Positions 19,950-29,951 of a DNA stretch of 64,000 nt are shown piece by piece; position 1 is the first letter of the stretch, and each line of letters opens with the position of its first letter. The position numbers were made by a program, and so were the translations under genes. This DNA is from Uranotaenia lowii (taxonomy: Eukaryota > Arthropoda > Insecta > Diptera > Culicidae): positions 90,044,722 through 90,108,721 of the forward strand of contig NC_073691.1 in NCBI RefSeq assembly GCF_029784155.1. Reading direction: 5' to 3'. The notes under the pieces are model-generated. The model saw nothing but the letters and a program-made list of their open reading frames with translations. It searched no databases and was not told the origin of the DNA.

Positions 19950-20500
19950 CCAGTGCAGTGCACCACAGCAGTGGCTTTATAAAATTTTTGGCCAGGATGC
20001 TGCCCAAAATCCATCTTCACGTACGTTTCGTCATCCATGAGGATGCATCCGTCGAATTTCGTTGGAATCTTGTTGTATAACTTCCGGGTACGTCCTTTGG
20101 CTACTAAATTCTACTTCAATGTCAGGTTTGGTTGTTTACTGGTCCGATAGGATTGTTTTCCTTCGTGTAGACGAATCTTTCAGACAGTGCACCGGTCGGC
20201 GTTAAATTTCTTGGCGATGTCGTAGTCCGACTACCCTGTGTTTGCCTTGATCGTTCTCAACACCTTCAAATGCAGTTTCCGATCCTTAATTCCACTATAT
20301 ACGACTCTTGGTATGAAACTGTCGATCGATAGTATGCATCTCACGGAAACGTTTGAGAACACTGCACACTATTTGATTGTACCATTTTGAACGATTTCGC
20401 AATTTTTGAACCCGACCACGTCGTAATTTTCGTCTCGCGGCTTTCATCACGTGTAACTTTTTTGGAACAGAACGAATTGTAATGAAATTTGAACACTCCA
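19950..20500 (-). pseudogene. decayed mariner-like (D37E type) transposase
   Basis: Read on the minus strand in several frames, the sequence follows the transposase at 25869. The most conserved part (about 19960-20050) gives FDGCILMDDETYVK and DFGQHPGQKFY, containing the first catalytic Asp. Upstream fragments (20341-20544) show the helix-turn-helix-like region. There are multiple frameshifts, and the C-terminal D and E are missing. Confidence 0.7.
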
Positions 20501-20711
20501 AATCCTGTTGTTTCCTCTATAAGTGATCCATCGGTAAAGTACATTTTATCAGCATCGACGTGTCTATATTTAGCTTCGAAAATTCTTGGGACAAGAAGTA
20601 GTCTCGATGCTTCAAGTTATTCAGTGACGCAAAAATGGCTAAATGTTCTCAACAGTGACTAAGATATAAGCAGCTATATTTTGCCGTTCCTCCCACTAGT
20701 TTCCGACATTT

Positions 20712-20934
20712 TTAATCGTTCCTATTTGTTGAAACCACGACAGCGCGGATCCAGTTTGAATCTTCAACCCAATTATATCCAATTTTGCGGAACAGTGCTC
20801 TTGATGCAATATTTGTTTCCACCATAAATGCGTTCACGTCGGTATTATCTTCCTTGGCTATTTTGCTACTTATTGCTTTTGCCAATAGCTCTCCAAAGCC
20901 ACGCCGTCGGTAGCTTGGCATAGTATGTAAGTGC
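20712..20934 (-). CDS. GNAT acetyltransferase, exon 3
   Basis: Encodes the C-terminal half of the GNAT fold, starting HLHTMPSYRRRGFGELLAKA. The (R/Q)xxGxG/A acetyl-CoA pyrophosphate loop (RRRGFG) is intact. It ends STNRND before TAA (20712-20714). The acceptor TATTTTCAG precedes 20934. It completes a Gly codon begun by the last two bases of exon 2, and exon 2's GWVLKNEFAGVG strand joins directly to it as expected for the family. Confidence 0.82.
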
Positions 20935-21042
20935 CTGAAAATATACAATACATTGGTACTAGAGCAATTCTTGAGGGTGCCATTGGAACGTATTAAAAAA
21001 CGTAATAAAAGTGGACTTTTTTCAGATGGTGATACAAAAAAA

Positions 21043-21278
21043 TTGAGACAGATTTATTAAGTTCTGTAAATTTACCATGGAAGGTTAAATTATAGTCGCT
21101 GAATCTCCAAACCGGAGTTTTCGTCAACATTAACGCCGACTCAAGCATTTGAAATCCGTATACGGATTTCAAATGCATCAGTTGGCGCTAATATTGACGA
21201 AAACTCCGGTTTGGGGATTCAGCGACTATAATTTAACCTTCCATGGTAAATTTACAGAACTTAATAAATCTGTCTCAA
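21043..21278. repeat. 236-bp symmetric palindrome
   Basis: Arms of 118 bp each meet at 21160/21161 with no spacer (CCGTA|TACGG). Only scattered mismatches are seen. Part of an arm occurs a third time at about 21444-21480 (TGTTGACGAAAACTCCGGTTT). It could be a fold-back element or a local inverted duplication. Confidence 0.88.
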
Positions 21279-22251
21279 CTATAGTTATCGCGTTGGTGAT
21301 TGGCAACCTTGCCAACCAGCAACGATGAAAAATTCATGAAACACCTCAGCAATCGGCAACCCTTTCTTTTGTTTGGTTCCGACGCTTGAAAGATGTTTGA
21401 TAGATGTCTGGTCGTCAGTTATGTCATGTTATGTCGCCGTCGCTGATGTTGACGAAAACTCCGGTTTAGGATTCAGGAGAACGGAGTGTGGAGGCGAAGG
21501 ATGAACCACGAGCTTGCGCGATTCTACCGAGAACCCATAGAGGCTGGCCGGATACGTTAGACAGGACATGTTGCGAGAATGCCGGACGACTGGCAGTTTT
21601 TTTTAAATTGTAAGTTAAGAGAAAACTAAACAAAGTACTAGCTCACCTATACCAACGTTCCCGGGTCAAAGAATTTTGATGTACTTAATTTGGCAACTTT
21701 TTTGAACAGCCAATAAAATACTATACGCATTTAAAGAATTTGAATTTTATCAAGTTTACGTCCTGGAGATGAGTTTGAACTTTGAACGAAGAAAATGATC
21801 ATTTTTTAGAAGAACTTTGCCATTTTTCACACATAATACGCGTTGAACGCGGTGAATCATCCTTTTCAAGAAACACATGGCGTATTTTTTTTTGATTCCG
21901 GATTTGGCTCTAGAACCGTCAGAATAAAAAAGCAAGTTTCGGGTTTCGAGTTATTCCATACGTAGGTGTGCGTGAGAACGAGCGCAATGTTTACATGCAG
22001 CTGTCATTTTGTTCTCCCTTCTGGATTTCTTCATTCGGTTCTTCACATCCGGATTGCCGTTTTTTGTGTCCGGATTGCACTGGACTGCAGATAATACGAT
22101 TTTGCTTGGCTGAGAGGTTCAAAATCGCGGCAATAATCATTTGCCCGTTCATTATTACACTGTTTTGTTTTCAGCCAAAAACAGCTGTTTAATGTTTTGA
22201 CAACAACGTTGAGAGTATTGGTGAACTTCTCGCAAAACTGACTTTTTTCTC
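21279..22251. other. intronic sequence, nothing recognised
   Basis: No gene or clear element apart from the partial palindrome arm near 21444-21480. Confidence 0.4.
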
Positions 22252-22377
22252 AGGGCGACTCCGTCCCTTTTTCGAGCGAACCTAGGTTGCCTCTCGAGCA
22301 ATAAATGAGCACGATGACAGCAGTTAGAGCGAACCTAGGTTGCCTCTAGTTTGCCTCCAGGTGAAAAAAAATACGTT
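22252..22377 (+). repeat. dispersed repeat with duplicated GAGCGAACCTAGGTTGCCTCT
   Basis: Matches the reverse complement of 51191-51315 almost end to end. It holds two copies of a unit centred on the palindrome AACCTAGGTT. One copy is in the intron and the other lies about 255 bp upstream of the GNAT start codon. Confidence 0.8.
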
Positions 22378-23789
22378 AACAGAAAGCTTTTGATTTGAAA
22401 AATCAGACTCTCAAGACGCAGGTGTGTGGAATGTGTCGTACCTATGTCAATAAAATTATGCATTGTGTAAAGTCTGCTTCATTTAATATTGGAACAAATT
22501 CTTTTGCTCATTGTGACGCTCCTAGTGGACGGATTTGGAAACTTTTTTCACCCACGTGTCGGGAAATTCATTACCTTTCACCATGTATTTATGTCATAAC
22601 ACCAAACGATAGCATTTTGTAAACAACCGCCATGGAAGCCGAACGGAGAGATCAACCCTCTGGCAACTTGACAGTTCTGGCGAGTTTCCTGTGCCTGATT
22701 AAAATCCGCAGATGTCGCATGTGTACCGCTTGTTTACATACTTTCGAGCCATGCGTATTGAAAGGGCACATCATCAAATGTGGTGCGAATCATAAAATTC
22801 GAATGAATGAAAAAAGTTTCAATCGAAATTATTATTCTCATTCAATATTCTACCTATTTATTTATTGTATAGGAACAGTTTTCCATAAACCGAGAAATGT
22901 TCTGCTATTATTTGAATGTTTTGTTATACTAAAATTTTCATATGTATCGCAGTTTATGAAAATCAATCGATGATTGTTGTGCTAATGTTTTGTTTTACAT
23001 TTATTGTGTACGATCGTCATCAATAGTTTCGGTGGAAGGGGTTCTTTTCCCAAAAATCTGCCGTATATCAGTGAATTATTTTGATCAGTCCCAAAGTTTT
23101 AAACCTAATAAAGGACACACAGATTTACGTCTGTGTGTCGTTTGCTTCGACTGAACTTTTGAAAACAGATTTATTTTACGTTTACTGAGCTTATTTTCAA
23201 TTCTAAACGTTTTTTTTTCCATTTGTTGAATCGATTAAAAGAAAACATATTTCCATATGCGTCCTTCCGACATGTTAAGTCGCTTGATTTTCGATTTGGC
23301 AGAACCAGAGAACCAGAAAAAACTGGCACACGCGATTTGTATGGGAAACGTCAAGTTGCCAGGGGGTTGGGAGAGATCAAATTGTGCACAGTTTTCTTGA
23401 AAATCCATTGTTGTCGGCATCGAAGCTAGCTAAACAGCCCGAATAGACTTGCACCACTGACCACACTGACATGACTCTTAGAACAAAAATTCAACCATTT
23501 TTTGTCTAATTTTTTGTTGTCAGCTTTTGCAGGTTCGCAATACCGACGGCAGGTGGCGAACCTGAAAAATTTGACAAAAAATGCCCTGTAGGAAAAATGG
23601 TCCTGTTTAGTCCGATTTTATCGTAGAAATGGCGTGTATTATTTTTAAAGTTGGGTGGCATTTCCTAACTGGGATAGCATTTCTTCAAATCGATCGATGC
23701 GCACTCTGGAATCGACATTGCGTACTGTTGGAAAAATGATTTTTTTTTGTTTTTTTTTTCTGGAAAAAATATCCAGAAAACGAAATCGA
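22378..23789. other. intronic sequence without supported gene
   Basis: The largest frame (22632-22973) lacks family features. 22468-22497 (AAGTCTGCTTCATTTAATATTGG) recurs inverted near 49983-50014. An inverted GCAGGTTCGC/GCGAACCTG hairpin lies near 23529-23565. Confidence 0.4.
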
Positions 23790-24570
23790 GTGTCCAGTCA
23801 GTATGGTCAGTGCTTGCACCGTGAAAAAACCATGAAGTTCATAATCACAATACCATGAATGTGATGGTTTGCACCATGACTTTTACGATCCAGGATACCG
23901 TGAATGCACATTGAAGTTCATAGTTTTCGACCATATATATCATAGTTTTGACGAAAATAACCATGAAAAAGGGGTATTGTTATGCAGCGTGACCATGAAA
24001 AAAATATCGATTTCCCATACATTAGAAAGCCGAAAAATATAAAGTTCATGGTTCTTTCAGCTTCCAGTTTTTCATGGTAAAACCATGGAAATCCGATTAT
24101 TTTCATGGTTAAACCGCTGTAATGAAAATTTTTGCTCTTTGTGGGGTTTTTGTATTTGTTTTTGGTTGTCATCATTTATATTATTAAAAACGGATGAATT
24201 TATATTTATTATTTATTAGGGGAGATGGGGGCATAATGGCCACCTTAAGGAAAACGCTTATTTAACCATAGAGAACAGCTGTAATATGTGAATTGCATCA
24301 TTGTTTCGTGTTCAGACACTCAAATAGTCTATTGCCTAATTGGATGAAACTTGGAAAAGTAGATCAAAACGTTTTAAAATGCATTTTAAAAATTTTTACC
24401 GAAAGCTGAAAACCAGTCACTGTAGAGGCATAATGAGAAACCCCCCGAGGCAGTATGAGCACCATTAATGAAGGCATAATGAGCGTTTTGTGCCGGGAAT
24501 TCTAGCAGCAAATTCGACTCGATGAAGTCAACTGAGTAATAGAGCTACAGCTTGACTTGTATCGTCTGAC

Positions 24571-24640
24571 GATTTGGCCTATTGGTTAGATGTCGGAGAG
24601 GTAATCAGTAGGCTGGAGTTCGATTCCCGGTCGAGGTGAT
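24571..24640 (+). ncRNA. tRNA-like sequence with A and B boxes (left arm)
   Basis: An A-box-like TGGCCTATTGGTTAG and a B-box GAGTTCGATTCC lie about 40 bp apart, followed by a T-run (24641-24649) that could stop Pol III. Acceptor-stem pairing is not convincing, so it is a tRNA-derived sequence rather than a tRNA gene. Confidence 0.6.
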
Positions 24641-24865
24641 TTTTTTTTTCATTTATCATTTATGATCATGATTGCACTAATCGGTGAGGCGTTGATTCAT
24701 CAAACAAAGCAATAACAAAATAATCTAGGTCTGTTTGTAGAATTCAAAGTATGAACACATGCTCATACATTATGTTTCTGGTGTTTTGTTTGACGGATGA
24801 TGCTTTGATGCCTTATAATGTAACAATAAAAAAAATCAATCATGAATGGTATGTGCAAAAAAAAA

Positions 24866-24935
24866 TCCCCTCGAACAGGAATCGAACTCGAGTCTACTGA
24901 TTACCTCTCCGACATCTTACCAATAGGCCAAATCG
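24866..24935 (-). ncRNA. tRNA-like sequence with A and B boxes (right arm)
   Basis: Inverted copy of 24571-24640: TGGCCTATTGGTAAG and GAGTTCGATTCC on the minus strand, followed by a T-run (24865-24857). It differs at about nine positions, so the arms have begun to diverge. Confidence 0.6.
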
Positions 24936-25868
24936 ACAGACGAAACAAGCCAAGCTGTAGCTCTATTATTCAGTTGACTTCATCGAGTTGAATTCGCTGC
25001 TAGATTCCCCGGCAGAAAATGCTCATTATGCCTTCATTGAAAGTGCTCTGTTCGCCTCTAGTGAACAAATTAAAGTAAAAAAGCGTTTTAAAATTGATTA
25101 AAGTGAAAAATCAAAAATTTTATGATGTTGAAAATTGAGAAACAATGTGTAGATCATGTTGCAGTGCGTACATTTCAGATCAAGATGATTTAAAGGTTAT
25201 AAAAGCTTATTTGGTGGAGCTCAAAAATTATAATATTTTCGTCACTTGAGAACCTAGCTGGTTATTATTTAATATTTCTGTAAAGATGAGAAGGATATTT
25301 CTTTTTTGGTGAAAAATTAATACTATGGATAGTACGCAACAAATCCTTATGAAAATTTGATTAAGAAAATACGTACTTACGTAGAAATAAGGAGTGCTCA
25401 TTATGCCCTGGGTGCTCGTTATGCCCTCATCTCCCCTATTTATTCAAAGAATCATAACCCTTTACTCACACTAATGGATTTTTCGCTTGGAAAGGTCTGA
25501 GGCCAACAATCCGGCATTCGGTTGCCGCTCCCGGCATGCATTCACTACCGCATCCTGTGCAACTCATAGTGTTGGTTTTTTGCTGGAATTGATAAAAATA
25601 AAAGATTAAACATATGATTGCCTCTTTTACATTTCAACTCACCATTGCGTCCATCTCCGAACACTTCGAACGATTTCTTTAAAAAAAAACACTTGAGAAA
25701 CTACCGACCGACGATTGCGTAGAGAAAAAAACAAAGTGCCACGCGAGATGCGGCCGTCAAATCATCCGTACACGAATAACTGGGAATGTGCAAATTCTTG
25801 AAAATTATTAAACGCTCGGATGTTCTTTTAACCATGAAGTTAATGGTCACATTCAAATTCATTGGATA

Positions 25869-26669
25869 ATGAATGTGATACCATGGTTCTGTTCTATTCG
25901 GCAGCTTAAAATGCCCAGAAATACCGTATGGCGTGTTATCAAGCAGTACAAGGAAACATTGACGACGGCTCGGAAGCCGCATTCGAAGCGTCGGAGTGGA
26001 ACTGTCGACCGGAAACTGCGTGGGAAAGTCTTCAAGGCCGTCAAGAGGAATCCCAATCTTTCAGACCGCGATTTGGCCAATAAGTTCCAGGCCGCTCACA
26101 GTACGGTGCGACAAATTCGTCTCCGGGAAGGAATAAGGTCATTCCGAGCCAGCAAACAGCCAAATCGGACGCTGAAGCAGAACAATGTGGCCAGAATCCG
26201 TGCTCGAAAGCTGTACGACCAAGTGCTGACCAAGTTCGACGGATGTATTCTGATGGACGATGAGACCTACGTGAAGGCGGACTTTGGGCAAATCCCAGGT
26301 CAAAAATTTTATTTGGCGACGGCTCGGGGGGATGTACCTGCAAAATTTAAGTTCGTGTTTGCGGATAAATTCGCCCGCAAGTACATGATTTGGCAGGGGA
26401 TATGCAGTTGTGGACAGAAAACCAAAGTCTTTCTCACTGACAAGACAATGACATCAGAAGTCTACAAAAAAGAGTGCCTACAGAAACGGATTCTGCCGTT
26501 TATTCGTGCCCACGACCGTTCAGTAATGTATTGGCCGGACCTCGCAAGCTGCCATTACAGCAAAACGGTTATGGAATGGTACGCAACGAACGGGGTCAGC
26601 GTAATACCGAAGGACCTCAACCCCCCAAACTGCCCCCAGTTCCGGCCGATAGAGAAATACTGGGTGTAG
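25869..26669 (+). CDS. mariner-type (D37E) transposase, main part, interrupted
   Basis: About 260 residues. The real similarity begins near RQLKMPRNTVWRV, a helix-turn-helix, so the first residues may come from an adjoining repeat. Catalytic residues are visible: the first Asp in MDDETYVK, the second in YWPDLASCHY, and Glu in RPIEKYW, with 37 residues between the second Asp and the Glu. The frame is cut at 26664 by an LTR element, so the annotated end (V-stop) belongs to that insertion. The rest of the gene resumes at 29358. Related to the decayed copy at 19950-20500. Confidence 0.85.
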   Translation: MNVIPWFCSIRQLKMPRNTVWRVIKQYKETLTTARKPHSKRRSGTVDRKLRGKVFKAVKRNPNLSDRDLANKFQAAHSTVRQIRLREGIRSFRASKQPNRTLKQNNVARIRARKLYDQVLTKFDGCILMDDETYVKADFGQIPGQKFYLATARGDVPAKFKFVFADKFARKYMIWQGICSCGQKTKVFLTDKTMTSEVYKKECLQKRILPFIRAHDRSVMYWPDLASCHYSKTVMEWYATNGVSVIPKDLNPPNCPQFRPIEKYWV

Positions 26670-26851
26670 TATCGTAACTTATGTTCATATGGCATTTTAT
26701 ACCATATTGCCCTTTCTTATGTACATGCATGAGAATGTGTAGACAAGTATGCCATGCAATCTTATGTAGCATGAGTCAGGAAGAAACATTCGTTGCTGGA
26801 CAACCAACAGTAGTAGACGTCATGTGCATTAGCTCCGTGTACAACACTATA
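26665..26851 (+). repeat. 5' LTR of the non-autonomous element
   Basis: 187 bp, apparently identical to 29166-29352. Confidence 0.9.
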
Positions 26852-26904
26852 TTGGCGACGAGGTTCCAAAATGGCGTTTGGTAAGTTAATTGAAATAAGA
26901 TGAA

Positions 26905-27040
26905 AGAAATATCGCTTAAATGCGGATTGAATAGATTGTTGCTTAAATGCGGAAAAGGTTGTTCAGGACCTTAAATACTGATAGCTTAAATGCTGAGAGC
27001 TTAAATGCTGGTAGCTTAAATGCTGATAGTTTTAATCTTG
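26905..27040 (+). repeat. short GCTTAAATGC repeats in leader
   Basis: Five to six copies of GCTTAAATGC(T/G)GA spaced 13-32 bp apart, just downstream of the primer-like site. Confidence 0.6.
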
Positions 27041-29165
27041 AATGTAAAGCTGACGAGCTTGAAAAATGAAATTTTTAGGAACCAATTGCTCGAATGTGGT
27101 TCATGTGGATGTATTTTGCAAAATGGTGGAGATTGTAAGCTTCAATGCTAAGCGTTGAAGTAAAGTACAATCTAGTTGGTAAAGATGGAGGCAGCATAAA
27201 ATTGACTTGGAGGAATTGTAGTGACTGAATGTTGAAGAAGATGACAAAGCGGATGACTAGCCTAGGATGGCAGGTGGAACTATGGGTGGTAGATAGACCG
27301 GAAATTGTGTTTAGTAATGTGTTTTTAGTGACGGATTTTTCTTCGGAATACTGTGGGAGTGGCGCTTATAGTTGAATGTTTTCGGTGCTAAGCTGAGGAG
27401 TGCTGGTGTGGGAGGAATAGGTGAGGAATGAAGGTGCACACACGTAGATGTGCGGCTATACGCCTGCTTAGGTCTTTGAGACTGCTTCTTAATGTGGTGA
27501 GCGTTTGTACCAGAGAGCGCTGCATCCTAAAAGTATGGAATTGCAATGAATGTTTGGATGGAGATGATTTAGTTAGTATGCAGGTGAATTGTTCGGATAT
27601 GGCTGAGCCTGGTGTGTCTAGTTCCAAGAGATTCAGTCGATTCCAGGTACAGTGGTTATGAAGCGTTTATGACGACAACGGCCACAAAGATGAGAAGTAT
27701 TTATTTGGCAGCAGGCCGTCGTGCACCAGAGATGGAATGTGAGATTTAAGGTGTTGTGTTTTCCTGGGGATCTGGGTGTAGCAAGGTGGCGAATCGACTA
27801 AGTACCGGTTGAAGGCCCACAGGATGCAAGTTGCTGGAAGGGCAGCCAAAGATAACTCGATCTTTTGATTATGGTGGTTGACAATTTTTGTTGGTCGGAA
27901 TGTGTGCTGCCGCCTTGACGTGTGATGTTTTTATCAATAGGGTTATGCGGATGAAGTGGTTCGGTCGAGGTCTAGAATGTTAGAAGTTGAACTTGTGATG
28001 TAATTTAGTTACTGTTTTTGTTCGTACCCGGTTTGTTTGTGAGAAATATTTTTGCATTGGATTAGTATATATTTAAACAGGCAACGTAAAAACATTGAAT
28101 TGGCACACGCGTTTATATCATGTTAAGAATGTCCGTGAAAAAGTAAGATAGTGGAATGGAAGATTCTGAGAAAAACTAGGAATTTAAATGTTATCTTATC
28201 CGGAAATAAAAAGTGCGTTTGGGTTTTACCGATAAGATGCGCTCATAAGAACATCCACTTGAATATTTAAGGATGGATGGCTAAGAAAAGAGGATGTTTG
28301 GCAATGTTAGATTGAAAATTTAAGTCATATTTCTCATTGGAGTTGTTGAATATTATCTCTAAATTGAAGTTGTTGTGATACACGGAAGGAATACTCATGG
28401 GAAACGATGGAGTGATCGGAGTCGGTTTTTCTTGGTTTTGCTGTCAATTTTCATACCTGTGAATGGTAATACAAAGTTTGTTCGGAAAAGGTTTGAACGA
28501 TACGATTCCCTAATGAAGCAGTAGAATGAAGGAATTAAATGAGAAAAATGTTCAGTTCAGAGGAGACTTTCTGTAAGTCAGGCAACTTGAACAAGTTGGG
28601 AAACAGAGCTGCTATAAGTGCCGATATTCTCGAGAATTTAAGAAATTTAAGCAAACATGAAATGTTAGCTGATAGAAATGAAAAAAAGGAAAGGTGAAAA
28701 AAAACGGATGTATTACGATGAGAAACTGTGCCAAACAGTAAACCATCAGAAGAGAAAATGCTTATAGTCTTATCACAAGAAAAAGAAGTTTTATTGGAAA
28801 AGAGGAACAAGCCTATACCAATTGATAAGGCCCTGAGATGTTCGAAATAAGAGGACAAGGGTGTGTTGATGCTCTGTGCATTAAAGAGACCGAGCCTTGG
28901 GCTGGAGCCTTCGGAAAACCCTCTTCGTTGTCGACGAAAAACCGAGAATTTGGCGAGCATGACAGCCGTTAATGCGCGCAGCATCACCATGTTGCTACTG
29001 AGTGTTTTTCCTCATCAGGGTGGTTCATGACCCTTGCGTTCCAGAACACTACGCTCTATGATTCAAACATGGTTGTGGTTTCCGTGGACAACCCATCAAG
29101 GAGTGGATGTGTAACCATGAAGAATAAATATAAAATAAGTTGAATGAAAAAAAAAGGAAAGTAAA

Positions 29166-29352
29166 TGTAGTATCGTAACTTATGTTCATATGGCATTTTA
29201 TACCATATTGCCCTTTCTTATGTACATGCATGAGAATGTGTAGACAAGTATGCCATGCAATCTTATGTAGCATGAGTCAGGAAGAAACATTCGTTGCTGG
29301 ACAACCAACAGTAGTAGACGTCATGTGCATTAGCTCCGTGTACAACACTATA
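29166..29352 (+). repeat. 3' LTR of the non-autonomous element
   Basis: 187-bp partner of 26665-26851, followed by the CTGGG duplication. Confidence 0.9.
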
Positions 29353-29527
29353 CTGGGCAATCACGAAGCGGAGGCTTAAGGCAAAGGGAAAACTTGTTAG
29401 GAACGTGACTCAAATGAAGAACTGGTGGAATCAAATCGCCAAAACGGTGGACGAAAAGGGTGTGCGCCGCCTAATGTGCCGTATTACGGGAAAAGTACGA
29501 GAATTTCTTCGAAACAGCAATGATTAA
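29353..29527 (+). pseudogene. mariner transposase, C-terminal part
   Basis: After the duplicated CTGGG the frame of 25869-26664 continues without a stop (AITKRRLKAKGKLV, then MKNWWNQIAK, KVREFLRNSND) to TAA at 29525-29527. It was one continuous gene before the LTR insertion. The 3' inverted repeat of the mariner is not clear, and LINE sequence starts near 29600. Confidence 0.85.
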
Positions 29528-29599
29528 TTTTTTTGATATTTTTTTATGAAAGAGTAAAGAAAATGCTACATTTGTATGAAAAACAAATTATGAATTCGT

Positions 29600-29951
29600 T
29601 AATTCTAAGGGCCCGGATGGAATCCCAGCTACTTTTTTGAAACGGTTTATGCCTCATCTGCTAACACCTATCAGGCATATCTTTCAAGCATCACTGGACG
29701 GCGCTATCTTCCCCGCTTTGTGGAAAGAAGCATATATGTTTCCTGTTTACAAAAAAGGAGATAAGAAAGATATTAACAATTACCGCGGTATCTCAGCTCT
29801 GTGTGCTATTGCAAAACTGTTTGAGCTGGTTGTGTTGGATCCCATTTTTTCATTCTGTAAGCACCACTTTTCAAACGATCAGCACGGTTTCATGCCTAAA
29901 CGATCAACTACCACAAATTTACTGACGTTCACATCTTTCGTACAAGAAAGC
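29600..29951 (+). pseudogene. Jockey-like LINE reverse transcriptase, first part
   Basis: The frame begins GPDGIPATFLKRF and includes the RT block NNYRGISALCAIAKLFE and the QHGFMPKRSTTTNL block. It stops at codon AGC (29949-29951), where gypsy-2 is inserted. The RT continues in frame at 45320. The LINE is 5'-truncated: no ORF1 or endonuclease is seen. Confidence 0.85.

Larger units (their letters stand above)
24218..25437. mobile_element. fold-back TIR element with a tRNA-like sequence in each arm
   Basis: The ends are AGGGGAGATG and CATCTCCCCT, flanked by ATTTATT on both sides (a 7-bp target duplication; 8 bp TATTTATT if the last T belongs to the target). An inner inverted repeat of about 185 bp (24460-24650 versus 24857-25045) carries the tRNA-like sequences. 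GGCATAATGAGC motifs recur in the subterminal regions in both orientations. There is no transposase, so it is a non-autonomous element. Superfamily unassigned. Confidence 0.8.
23790..25890. repeat. CATGAA/CATGGT-rich repeat, interrupted by a TIR element
   Basis: 23805-24115 and 25830-25890 share many short ACCATGAA, GAATGTGAT and CATGGTT motifs in both orientations, as in a fold-back repeat. The 24218-25437 element splits the two parts. Outer limits are unclear. It appears to replace the N-terminus of the mariner gene. Confidence 0.4.
26665..29352 (+). mobile_element. non-autonomous LTR retrotransposon inside the mariner gene
   Basis: Two LTRs of 187 bp (26665-26851, 29166-29352) appear identical. 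They start TGTAGTATCG and end ACACTATA. The target duplication CTGGG (26660-26664, 29353-29357) lies in the transposase codons. A TTGGCGACGAGG primer-like site follows the first LTR and a purine tract (GAAAAAAAAAGGAAAG) precedes the second. The 2.3-kb interior has no gag or pol frame. It therefore depends on another element, like TRIM/LARD elements. Orientation is set by PBS and PPT. Confidence 0.88.

Noticed and set aside
22632..22973. 113-residue plus-strand frame with Cys residues
   Set aside because: No complete zinc-binding pattern and a low-complexity C-terminus.
24571..24640. A true tRNA gene
   Set aside because: Acceptor and anticodon stems do not pair convincingly and it sits in an inverted element arm.
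28535..28990. 151-residue minus-strand frame inside the non-autonomous LTR element
   Set aside because: A short FNAQSIN stretch recalls LINE endonucleases but nothing else aligns; probably chance.
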